From: Streptomyces sp. NBC_00286
GTDB taxonomy: Bacteria; Actinomycetota; Actinomycetes; Streptomycetales; Streptomycetaceae
NCBI RefSeq assembly: GCF_036173125.1
Contig: NZ_CP108054.1
Span: 3,906,001 to 3,970,000 of the forward strand
Length of the DNA: 64,000 nt
Direction: 5' to 3'
Made by a program: the position numbers and the translations under genes. Below are positions 17,194 through 24,809 of the stretch, piece after piece. The notes beneath the pieces are model-generated. The model did not search any database. It had not been told where the DNA came from and saw nothing but the letters and a program-made list of their open reading frames with translations. The first letter of the stretch is position 1. Each line of letters opens with the position of its first letter.

Positions 17194-20100
17194 TCAGAGC
17201 AAGCCGTCCCACATCTGTTCCAGCAGCACCGACCACCAGCTCTCCGGCGAACCGAGTGCCGCCGGGTCGAGGGCGGCGAGCTGGGCCTGGAAGTCGACGG
17301 TCCAGCGGCCCGCCTGCTCCTGGTTCAGGCCGAACCGCAGGCGCCACATCCTGCCCAGCAGCGCCAGGCTGCGGGCGAACTCAGGCAGCCCCGTGTTCAC
17401 GAACTGCGGCGGTACGGGTGATCCGCCCGGTCCCGCCTCGACCGGTACGGCCACGATGTTCGCCGTGCCGTACTGGACGCAGATCGCCTTGCCGAAGTCG
17501 CTGCCCATGACGAGGTACGAGCCCGCGTCCGAGGCCGGCTGCACCCCGCGGTCCTGAGCCAGTTCGGCGAGCGTGGGGACCGGGCGGCCCGGCTGGGCCT
17601 GGGCCCAGAAGAACGGGTTCATGTCCACGGGCAGCCCGGCCACGACCAGGGTGTGCGCCACGATCGGGGGCACTCCCTGCCGGGACACCGCCGCCTGGTC
17701 GAACCGGAAAATCCCCGGTCCGAACGCCGCCGCCAGCTCCTGACCGATCGCCTCCGGCGGGATCGGCGGCGCGGGCTGCACCGGCGGCAGCGGCGCACGC
17801 ACCGGTGCCGGCCGTGCGGGGCCGTCCGCGACCTGGTGCAACTCGCCCTGGTGTGCGAGGAGTTGGGCCATGCCCTGCTGACGGCTCGCGTGGTCCGTGC
17901 CGTACGGGGCGATGCTGGTGATCCTCGCCTGCGGCCAGCTCTCGCGGATCATCCGCGCACAGTACGCGCCCGGCAGTTCGCAGGACTCCAGCTCCGTGTG
18001 CAGCTCGAGCACCTGCTGCGGGGGCACGTTCATCGCACGCAGCTCGTGCAGGATCTGCCACTCCGGGTGCGGGGTGCCGGGCGCCGAGCGGCGGATGAGC
18101 TGCTGCTCGGAACCGTCCTGCGCGCGGTAACGGAGTACGGCCTGATAGCCGGGGCCTACGGTCGGCTGGCCGCCCTGCGGAGGGTAGCCGTAGGCCGGGG
18201 GCCGGCCGCCCGGCATGGGCTGACCGGGCATCGGCTGACTGGGGGTCGGTCCGCCGCCCGGGCCCGGCATCGGGGGCTGGCCCGGCATCGGCTGACCTGG
18301 TGTCGGATGGCCTGGCGTCGGTGCCGGATGACCCGGTACCGGATGGCCTGGCGCGGGTTGCTGAGGCGGCGCACCCGGCGGCATCCCCGGAGCCTGCGGC
18401 GGCGGGGGCGTACCCGGGCCCGCGGGACCAGGGCCGGACAGCACCGTCTGGGCGTGGTGGACGCCACCGGCGGGCGTGCCGCTCGGAGGGTTCGGGGCGC
18501 CGGGACCTGAAGGCTGACCGGGCTGGCGAGGGGCACCGGGAGCGCCGGGCGGCTTGGGCGCGCCCGGGGTGCCGGGAGCACCCGGCGGTTGCGGTGCGCC
18601 GGGACCGGACGCGCCACCAGGGCCGGGGCCGGCGAGCATGGTCGCCGCGTGGTGGACACCATCGGTCGGCGTACCCGGAGCACCCGGAGGCTGCGGCGCA
18701 CCCGGCGGAGGCGTACCCGGCCGGCCGGGGGCACCGGGCGGGCCCGGCGGCTTGGGACCGCCGGACCTGGGGCCGCCGGAGCTGCCGCCGGGCTGGTTCG
18801 GGTCGGCGAACACCGTGGCCGCGTGGTGGACGCCGCCCGAGGGCGTACCGCTCGGAGGGTTGGGAGCACCGGGCGGCTGCGGAGCACCAGGTCCGCCGGG
18901 CGCACCCGACTGTCCGGGCGTCCCCGGCCCCTCGGGTCCGTCAGAGGGAAGCTGCGAGACGAGTTGCGTGGGTACGTACCCGCCGCCGCCCGAGGCGCCC
19001 GGCGCACCGGGCCCGGACGGCGCAGGCGGACCGCCCGGCCGCGCCCCCGGCGTCCCGGGCGCACCCGGCGGAGGCGGCGTACTCACGCCACCGCCACGCG
19101 CCCCACGCGGCGGCGACTGCGCCTTGCTGGTCGCGGCGTCAGCGATGTCACCGGCATTCGGCGCCAACGGCCGCCCCGGCCCGCCCGTACCGGCGGGCGG
19201 CTGCGGGGCATTGGGCCCGGCGGACGGCGGCGTACCCGGAGCGCCGCCGGGCGCCTGCGGGTATCCGTACGACGAAGGGGGAGGCGGCGGAGTACCGGGC
19301 GCTCCCGGAGGCGGGGCTCCCTGGGCGCCGGAGCCCTGGGGATACCCGTACGACGAGCCGGGCGGAGGCGGTGTTCCGGGCGCACCCGGAGGCGGCGCTC
19401 CCTGCGCACCACCCGGAGCCGACGCACCAGGGCCCTGCGGGGACCCGGACGCCGAACCCGGAGGCGGTGTTCCAGGCGCACCCGGAGGCCGTGCTCCCTG
19501 CGCACCGCCTGGAGCGGACGCACCGGGACCCTGCGGGTATCCGTATGCCGATCCCGGAGGTGGTGTTCCAGGTGCACCCGGTGCGCCTGGCGGCGTCCCC
19601 TGCGGACCACCCGGAGCGGACGCACCCGGCCCCTGCGGATACCCGTACGACGAACCGGGCGGCGGAGTGCCGGCCGCGCCCGCCCCCTGCGAACCACCGG
19701 GCGGAGGCGTACCCGGCGTACCCGGCGCCCCCGGCGTCTGTTGCCCGTCGACCGCCGGAGCCACCGCCGTGCGCGGAAGCTGGCTGCCGCCCTGCATCAG
19801 GGCGGTCTTGGCGTCCGGTGGCGTGGGAGGCGGCGTCCTGCCGTCGTCGGGTTCGCTCAGCGGCGGTGAGAACACCGTCGCGGGCAGCGGCACCGAACGG
19901 TCCTCGCCCGCGTCGGCGTTGGTGTCGGTCCCGGCCCACGGCGTCGCCGCACCAGGCGTACCGGGCCCGCCGCCGGAACCCTGCTCGGACCCGCCCCCTG
20001 CGGATGGCCACGACGGTGCACCAGGAGCGGAGGACCCGGACGGAGACGTACCGGACGGAGACGTACCGGACGGCGAACTCCCGCTCCCCGACGCCCCGTT

Positions 20101-20685
20101 GGCAGCCCCGGCATCAGCGGCGGCGGCAGCCGGACGGGCCCCCGCCCCATCGGACGAACCCGACGACGAACGGGATGAACCCGAGGCTGAACCCGGCGAA
20201 CCGACCGAACCCGAAGGCGCACCCGACGCACCCGCCGAACCCGAAGGCGCACCCGGCGAACCGGCCGACCCCGAAGGCGAACCCGCCCCCGCCCCTTCCC
20301 GCCGATCCGGAATCCCCATCCGATCCGCCGCCTCCTGCAACCACTCCGGAGGAGTCAGCAGGAACGACGTCTGGTTCAGATCCACCCGCGCCGGAGGCGC
20401 CGGCGCGGGCTCGGGTGCCGCGTCCGGCAGCCCGTACTCCTCCTCGTACCGGCGGATGACCTCGCCCACCGGCAGCGAGGGCCACAGCGTGGCCTCCCCG
20501 CTGTCCCGCGCGATCACCAGCCGCTGCGCGCCGCCGTCGGAACGCGGGCCCTCGGCCCGGTCCTCCGCCCAGACGACGAAGCCGAGCTCGAACTCCCGCA
20601 CCCGCACCTCACGATGCTGATACGAGGGGACATCACCGTTGATCCACTCTTCCGCGCGCTCCTGCGCCTGCGCGAAGGTCACCAT
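17194..20685 (-). CDS. Multidomain protein: Imm35-like + Pro/Gly linker + nucleic-acid deaminase-like + SUKH-4
   Basis: A giant 1,163-residue cytoplasmic protein. Residues 1-90 resemble immunity protein 35 (WINGDVPSYQHREVRVREFE, GFVVWAEDRAEG, LVIARDSGEATLWPSLPV). Residues about 95-855 are a Pro/Gly/Ser/Ala-rich linker with repeated GAPGTPPPGSSYGYPQGPGA-like units and three GVHHA(A/Q)T segments. Residues about 855-965 carry a deaminase-like zinc site: H873-P-E875, then C902 and C909 in ESCELPGAYC. Residues about 975-1160 match SUKH-4 (MGSDFGKAICVQYGTANIVA, VNTGLPEFARSLALLG). Toxin-type and immunity-type domains thus share one polypeptide. No signal peptide or secretion tag is seen. It lies seven bases after the WHH-SUKH gene, in the same operon. 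Deaminase activity and substrate are inferred. Confidence 0.8.
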   Translation of the reverse strand: MVTFAQAQERAEEWINGDVPSYQHREVRVREFELGFVVWAEDRAEGPRSDGGAQRLVIARDSGEATLWPSLPVGEVIRRYEEEYGLPDAAPEPAPAPPARVDLNQTSFLLTPPEWLQEAADRMGIPDRREGAGAGSPSGSAGSPGAPSGSAGASGAPSGSVGSPGSASGSSRSSSGSSDGAGARPAAAAADAGAANGASGSGSSPSGTSPSGTSPSGSSAPGAPSWPSAGGGSEQGSGGGPGTPGAATPWAGTDTNADAGEDRSVPLPATVFSPPLSEPDDGRTPPPTPPDAKTALMQGGSQLPRTAVAPAVDGQQTPGAPGTPGTPPPGGSQGAGAAGTPPPGSSYGYPQGPGASAPGGPQGTPPGAPGAPGTPPPGSAYGYPQGPGASAPGGAQGARPPGAPGTPPPGSASGSPQGPGASAPGGAQGAPPPGAPGTPPPPGSSYGYPQGSGAQGAPPPGAPGTPPPPPSSYGYPQAPGGAPGTPPSAGPNAPQPPAGTGGPGRPLAPNAGDIADAATSKAQSPPRGARGGGVSTPPPPGAPGTPGARPGGPPAPSGPGAPGASGGGGYVPTQLVSQLPSDGPEGPGTPGQSGAPGGPGAPQPPGAPNPPSGTPSGGVHHAATVFADPNQPGGSSGGPRSGGPKPPGPPGAPGRPGTPPPGAPQPPGAPGTPTDGVHHAATMLAGPGPGGASGPGAPQPPGAPGTPGAPKPPGAPGAPRQPGQPSGPGAPNPPSGTPAGGVHHAQTVLSGPGPAGPGTPPPPQAPGMPPGAPPQQPAPGHPVPGHPAPTPGHPTPGQPMPGQPPMPGPGGGPTPSQPMPGQPMPGGRPPAYGYPPQGGQPTVGPGYQAVLRYRAQDGSEQQLIRRSAPGTPHPEWQILHELRAMNVPPQQVLELHTELESCELPGAYCARMIRESWPQARITSIAPYGTDHASRQQGMAQLLAHQGELHQVADGPARPAPVRAPLPPVQPAPPIPPEAIGQELAAAFGPGIFRFDQAAVSRQGVPPIVAHTLVVAGLPVDMNPFFWAQAQPGRPVPTLAELAQDRGVQPASDAGSYLVMGSDFGKAICVQYGTANIVAVPVEAGPGGSPVPPQFVNTGLPEFARSLALLGRMWRLRFGLNQEQAGRWTVDFQAQLAALDPAALGSPESWWSVLLEQMWDGLL

Positions 20686-20692
20686 CGGACAC

Positions 20693-21679
20693 TCACTCCC
20701 CCACCGAAGAGACGGACACGGCTCGCGCGAAGCCGCCGTCCACCATCAGGTTCGCCACGGTCTCCAGCTCCGGCGGATTGCCCGCCAGCCGGCCCAGGAA
20801 CTGGTCGAAGTCGTCACCACAGGGCAGCAACAGCCGCTGCACCCGCTCCGGCGGCGGCCACGCGTCCTGGTCACGCGCGTCGTCGAACGCGCAGAACCAC
20901 ACCGACCCGACCCGCTCGCCCTTCACCTTCACCGCGAGCAACCCGCCCTGCACAAAGCCGACTCCCAGGTAATCCTTGGTGAGGTGGTCGCGCAGACACT
21001 TGTTGACGTACACGAGATCGTTCACGGCCGCCTCGTCGCGCACCGTGAAGAACGGCTGATCGACCAGCAGACCCAACTCGGCGTCCAGCGCGGCCCCCAC
21101 CGGAGCACAGCCGCCCGCCGCCTTCAGGAACGAGCGATAGGCACCCGGAAGCCGGTACCCCAGGTCCTCCTCGACGCCCTGCACCAGCTGCTCGTTCACC
21201 GCGACCGACGTCTTCGGCAGCCCGAAATGCACCGGCCGCGTCTCCTGCAACGGCCGCGTACCCCTCTTGTTCTGGTCGACCGCAGCCGTCGCGAGCCCGC
21301 CATGATGCCGCAGCAGAGCCTTCACCTCGACCGGCACCAACTCCAGCCGCCGCGAACCCGGAACGTGATGCCAGGTCCAGCCATGCGGAGTCGCCACCGA
21401 CGGAATCGTGTCCCACAGGTCGTGCCCCGTGGCCGCCAACGCCGCGTTCGCCGACACATAGTCCGTCAGCCGCAGTTCATCGACACCGAAGCCCTCGGGC
21501 GGCTCGGCGATCTCCGCCGCGGCACGCGCATAGTCCGAGAAGTCGGGGTAGCCGTACTCGTCGACCCGTACACCTCTGGGGTGACGGGCAGCCCGGACCG
21601 GATCCGGAAAATGTACGACCTGCCCGGCATAAGCCGCGTTCGGCGGCGCGGCTTGCTGCCCGAGCCGACCTGTCGTCAT
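20693..21679 (-). CDS. WHH-type HNH nuclease-like domain fused to SMI1/KNR4 (SUKH-1) domain
   Basis: A 328-residue protein. The N-terminal half has YPDFSDYARAAAEI and then TWHHVPGSRRLELVPVEVKA followed by LLRHHGG (W103-H104-H105, H125-H126), the hallmark of the WHH branch of HNH/endonuclease VII toxins. The C-terminal half (about 155-305) fits the SMI1/KNR4 SUKH fold: QGVEEDLGYRLPGAYRSFLK, followed by AAGG, and DLVYVNKCLRDHLTKDYLGV near 221-240. In polymorphic toxin systems such nucleases are neutralised by separate SUKH proteins; here both are in one chain. AGGGGGC precedes the ATG at 21679. It is the promoter-proximal gene of the leftward arm of the locus. Nuclease activity is inferred from motif only. 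Confidence 0.8.
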   Translation of the reverse strand: MTTGRLGQQAAPPNAAYAGQVVHFPDPVRAARHPRGVRVDEYGYPDFSDYARAAAEIAEPPEGFGVDELRLTDYVSANAALAATGHDLWDTIPSVATPHGWTWHHVPGSRRLELVPVEVKALLRHHGGLATAAVDQNKRGTRPLQETRPVHFGLPKTSVAVNEQLVQGVEEDLGYRLPGAYRSFLKAAGGCAPVGAALDAELGLLVDQPFFTVRDEAAVNDLVYVNKCLRDHLTKDYLGVGFVQGGLLAVKVKGERVGSVWFCAFDDARDQDAWPPPERVQRLLLPCGDDFDQFLGRLAGNPPELETVANLMVDGGFARAVSVSSVGE

Positions 21680-21953
21680 GGCGGTTGCCCCCTGCGGCGT
21701 TCCGATTGGATCGTGGTTGCCGACAGCCTATGCGGTTGTACGACACCGGTCACCGGGCCTCCGGTTCCGCCCGCCGAACACGGACCCTCCACCACCGTGA
21801 CCTGCCGTCACACCGCCGTGACCCTGCGACGAAGAACACGCGTGTCGGGTGACCTCAGCTTCCGCACCAGCCTCGGAGTTTGGCACTCTGTCCCCGCACC
21901 CGGGGGTCGCGACCACAGCGGCCACACCGTGGGGATGGGGAGGAAACAAGATC
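21680..21953. promoter_or_regulatory. Divergent promoter region with five GTGAC/GTCAC pentamers
   Basis: The 274 bases between the two arms of the SUKH/deaminase locus contain GTCAC at 21749, GTGAC at 21797, GTCAC at 21807, GTGAC at 21818 and GTGAC at 21849. Three of them form GTGAC-N5-GTCAC-N6-GTGAC. This clustering suggests an operator shared by both arms; the regulator is unknown. Confidence 0.4.
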
Positions 21954-22457
21954 ATGAGCGCTACGCAGACGGGCAGATCCGGTGACCCTCGGGTCGGCTG
22001 GAGCACCACCGAACGACCCCACGCGCCCACCCTCCAGCACCGCCGCGACGGCATACTCCCCACCGTCGCCGCCGCCCTCTCCGTACGCGGCGCCACCCTC
22101 ACCGGCACCGCCGCACGCGGCGACCAGCTCCCCGAACTCCACCCCCTCGTACGAGACTTCCTCGACACCCTCACCAGCGCCCAGCGCGACCGCTTCACCG
22201 GCCGGTGCGCCGAGACCATCCTGATCTCCCGGCACCTCGGCGCCGCCGACGCGGCCCGCTCCAAAAGAGCCGCCCGCAAGCCCATGACCAACAGCGAAGC
22301 CCGCAAATCCCTCAAAAACGCCAAACTCACCGCCCGCTACATCCGCGAGGACGGCGACCCCCTGCACGGCGGCTTCGCCACACCCTGCCGCTCCTGCGCC
22401 GCACTCAGCGCCCACTTCGGCGTACGCATCGTCGACCCGACGACACCGGAGAAGTGA
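21954..22457 (+). CDS. YwqJ-related deaminase-like protein
   Basis: A 167-residue protein with the deaminase-fold zinc motifs of the YwqJ-like toxin family: G83-R-C85-A-E87 at the start of helix 2 and P144-C145-R-S-C148 in the second half. C85, C145 and C148 would bind zinc and E87 would be the proton shuttle; here the first ligand is Cys rather than His, as in YwqJ relatives. It is a free-standing domain with no trafficking region. The ATG at 21954 follows GGGGAGGAAACAAG; an earlier ATG lacks a site. The next gene, 67 bases downstream, is a SUKH-3 protein, its likely inhibitor or partner. Confidence 0.8.
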   Translation: MSATQTGRSGDPRVGWSTTERPHAPTLQHRRDGILPTVAAALSVRGATLTGTAARGDQLPELHPLVRDFLDTLTSAQRDRFTGRCAETILISRHLGAADAARSKRAARKPMTNSEARKSLKNAKLTARYIREDGDPLHGGFATPCRSCAALSAHFGVRIVDPTTPEK

Positions 22458-22524
22458 GCCTTCCCACACGTACGCCCGCAATGATCCACAGCGCAGGAAC
22501 GCCGCACAGACGAACGTAGGACCC

Positions 22525-23022
22525 ATGCACGCCGACCGCTCCACCTCCACGACCCGCTTCCCCGTACCCGTCGACGCCGCACTGCGCGCCGCCGGATGGC
22601 AGCCGGGCCGCTGGGACATAAGGCAGGCCGAGTACTGGGCCGACACCCTGCGCAACCACGAGTCCCCGGCCGGACACCGGCACGCCGTGTTCCCGGCGGC
22701 CGTCGAAGCGTGGGCGGAGTTCGGCGGACTCCACGTGCCCGTCTCGGGCCCCGGCCGCCAGGTCGCCCCGTCCCCCCTCCACCTCGACCCGCTGCACGGC
22801 CTGCACATGGCCCGTACGCTCGCCGACCTCGGCCGCGCCCTGGACGCCCAGGTCTGCCCGCTCGGCGAGGAATCCGAGAGCCGCGCACTGCTCGCGATCG
22901 ACTCCGAGGGCCGCGTCTACACGCTCGACCACACGGGCGACTGGTATCTGGGCCCGGATGTCGACCAGGCGCTTACGGGGCTGCTGTCGGGCATCGAGCC
23001 GGTACGACTGACGACGGGCTGA
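22525..23022 (+). CDS. SUKH-3 family immunity-type protein
   Basis: A 165-residue soluble protein. FPVPVDAALRAAGWQPGRWD, then AAVEAWAEFGGLHVPVSGPG and the C-terminal RALLAIDSEGRVYTLDHTGD followed by WYLGPDVDQALTGLLSG are the features of the SUKH-3 group, whose members neutralise co-encoded toxins. Here the neighbour is the YwqJ-like deaminase, so the pair looks like a toxin-immunity module in which neither partner is exported. GTAGGA precedes the ATG. The gene ends 84 bases before the stop of the convergent histidine kinase gene. Confidence 0.83.
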   Translation: MHADRSTSTTRFPVPVDAALRAAGWQPGRWDIRQAEYWADTLRNHESPAGHRHAVFPAAVEAWAEFGGLHVPVSGPGRQVAPSPLHLDPLHGLHMARTLADLGRALDAQVCPLGEESESRALLAIDSEGRVYTLDHTGDWYLGPDVDQALTGLLSGIEPVRLTTG

Positions 23023-23106
23023 CGCCCGGGGACTCTTTCGTTCGCAGCCGGTGTGCCTGACTACGGGGTGACTCCAGGGCCTCCCTCGCGGTCAAGCCTC
23101 GGCCCT

Positions 23107-24420
23107 TCAGCCCTCCGCGGGAATCACCGCGGACACCCGGAAACCACCCGCGTCCGTCGGCCCCGACACGAACACCCCGCCCAGCGCGGCAACCCGCTCT
23201 TTCATGCCCACCAAACCGTTCCCGCCGCTCGGCAGACGCGCACCCGACGCCGCGTCCGGCTCCGGCGGCGGCTCGTTCTCCACCTGCATCGCGATCTCCG
23301 CCGAACGATGCGCCAGCCGCACATGCGTCTTCGCACCCGCCGCATGCTTGTGCACGTTCGTCAACGCCTCCTGCACCACGCGGTACGCGGTCTGCTCCAC
23401 CTCCGGCGCATACGCACGCGAGTCGCCGTCGACGGACAGATCCACGGCCATCCCGGCCGCCGCCGACTGCCCGAGCAACTCGTCCAGATCGGCCAGGCAC
23501 GGCCCCTCGCCACCCTCGTCATCGACGGCCCGCGACGCCGCGGCAGCCGCCGCCGCACCCACCGCCGCGAGCGGTACCGGCTGCGTACGCGGCGACAGGC
23601 CGTCCCCCGTACGCAACACCCCCAACATCTCCCGCAGCTCCGTCAACGCCTGCCGGCCCATGTCCCCCACCAGCGCCGCGTTCTTGACCGCCTTCTCCGG
23701 ATCCTTCCGGGCAACGGCCTGCAGAGCCGCCGCATGCACCACCATCAAACTCACCCGGTGCGCGACCACGTCATGCATCTCACGCGCGATCCGCGTCCGC
23801 TCCTCGTTCCGCGCCCACTCGGCCCGCTCCTCGGCCCGCTCGGCCAGCAACTGCAACTCCCGCTCCAGGGAGTCCGCCCGCTCCCGCAGGCTCTCCATCA
23901 GCCGCCGCCGCGCGCCCACATACAAACCGAGCAGAATCGGCGGCGCCGTCAGCCCCAGCGAGGTCGTCAGCGACAAGAACGGCACGGCCCACTCACCGAA
24001 CGCCGCATCACCGCGTACGACACCCTGATGCGCCCGCACATACGCGACGATCAGCACCCCGACCATCGACATCGACGCCAGCGCACCGATGATCCGCCGG
24101 GGCAACTCCGAAGCGGCCAGCGTGTAGAGCGCGACGATCCCCATCAGAAAGCCCATCGCGGCAGGCGTGATCGCGATCGACACCAGCACGACAGCAATCG
24201 GCCACCGCCGCCGCAACAGCAGTACGGACCCCGCCAACACCCCGAAAACCGCGCCCACCGGCTCCGCCAACCCGGCATCGCGCGCGAACTCCACACCTTC
24301 GAACCCACACTCGACAGCAGACGCCAACGCCAGCCCACCATCGAGCCACGCACTACGCTGCCGCACCCACCACCACGGCCCCGTCCCGGCCGTGATGCGG
24401 TCTTCCCCCGTCGTGGTCAT
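23107..24420 (-). CDS. Orphan sensor histidine kinase, NarL/DesK type (HisKA_3)
   Basis: A 437-residue membrane kinase. Residues 28-165 hold about five hydrophobic segments; a short coiled coil leads into the HisKA_3 dimerisation helix with RIAREMHDVVAHRVSLMVVH (phospho-acceptor H216). The HATPase domain follows with the N-box EALTNVHKHA and G-box GGNGLVGMKERVAALGG. Partners of this class are LuxR-type response regulators, but no regulator gene is adjacent; two orphan LuxR-type regulators occur at 41345 and 49567. The signal sensed is unknown. The gene is flanked by SUKH-3 (convergent) and tRNA-Gln (divergent). Confidence 0.9.
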   Translation of the reverse strand: MTTTGEDRITAGTGPWWWVRQRSAWLDGGLALASAVECGFEGVEFARDAGLAEPVGAVFGVLAGSVLLLRRRWPIAVVLVSIAITPAAMGFLMGIVALYTLAASELPRRIIGALASMSMVGVLIVAYVRAHQGVVRGDAAFGEWAVPFLSLTTSLGLTAPPILLGLYVGARRRLMESLRERADSLERELQLLAERAEERAEWARNEERTRIAREMHDVVAHRVSLMVVHAAALQAVARKDPEKAVKNAALVGDMGRQALTELREMLGVLRTGDGLSPRTQPVPLAAVGAAAAAAASRAVDDEGGEGPCLADLDELLGQSAAAGMAVDLSVDGDSRAYAPEVEQTAYRVVQEALTNVHKHAAGAKTHVRLAHRSAEIAMQVENEPPPEPDAASGARLPSGGNGLVGMKERVAALGGVFVSGPTDAGGFRVSAVIPAEG

Positions 24421-24613
24421 GCCTCCAGCCTACGGGCGCCCGCACCAGGTTTTCCGGTGACTTTTCCGCACTGGCCTACACCACTACCCGTGCCTCAGCA
24501 TTGGAGTGCGGCTCGGTGCCGAGTTGTATCGTCGCGTGGAAGGCGCCTGGTACGGCATAGTGTTGGGTGCCCACACGGCGACCTGGCCGGATGTCCGGTT
24601 CGGTCGGCTTCAT

Positions 24614-24685
24614 TCCCCCGTGGTGTAATTGGCAGCACTGTGGCTTTTGGTGCCATCTGTCCGGGTTCGAGTCCTGGCGGGGGAG
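24614..24685 (+). tRNA. tRNA-Gln (anticodon TTG)
   Basis: A 72-base cloverleaf: acceptor TCCCCCG (24614-24620) pairs with CGGGGGA (24678-24684), discriminator G; D-arm TGGTGTAATTGGCAGCA; anticodon stem GTGGC/GCCAT enclosing loop TTTTGGT with anticodon TTG; T-arm with GGTTCGAGTCC. The CCA end is not encoded. It lies upstream of glmU on the same strand. No duplicated 3' end was seen nearby, so there is no sign of an integrated element. Confidence 0.96.
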
Positions 24686-24809
24686 CCCTGCTCGGTTCGG
24701 GGCCTGACCCAAGAAGTTGGGGTCAGGCCCCGCTCACATTTCCCCCGCACGACCCCCCGGTATCCTGCGGATGACCAAACCCCCACATCCGAAGCCGAAG
24801 GGCACACCC

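Noticed and set aside
18300..20620. Two long + strand open frames opposite the deaminase/SUKH-4 gene (about 690-720 residues)
   Set aside because: They mirror the Pro/Gly-rich linker (giving Gly/Pro- or Arg-rich strings), have no credible start site, and the - strand frame contains ordered domains at both ends.
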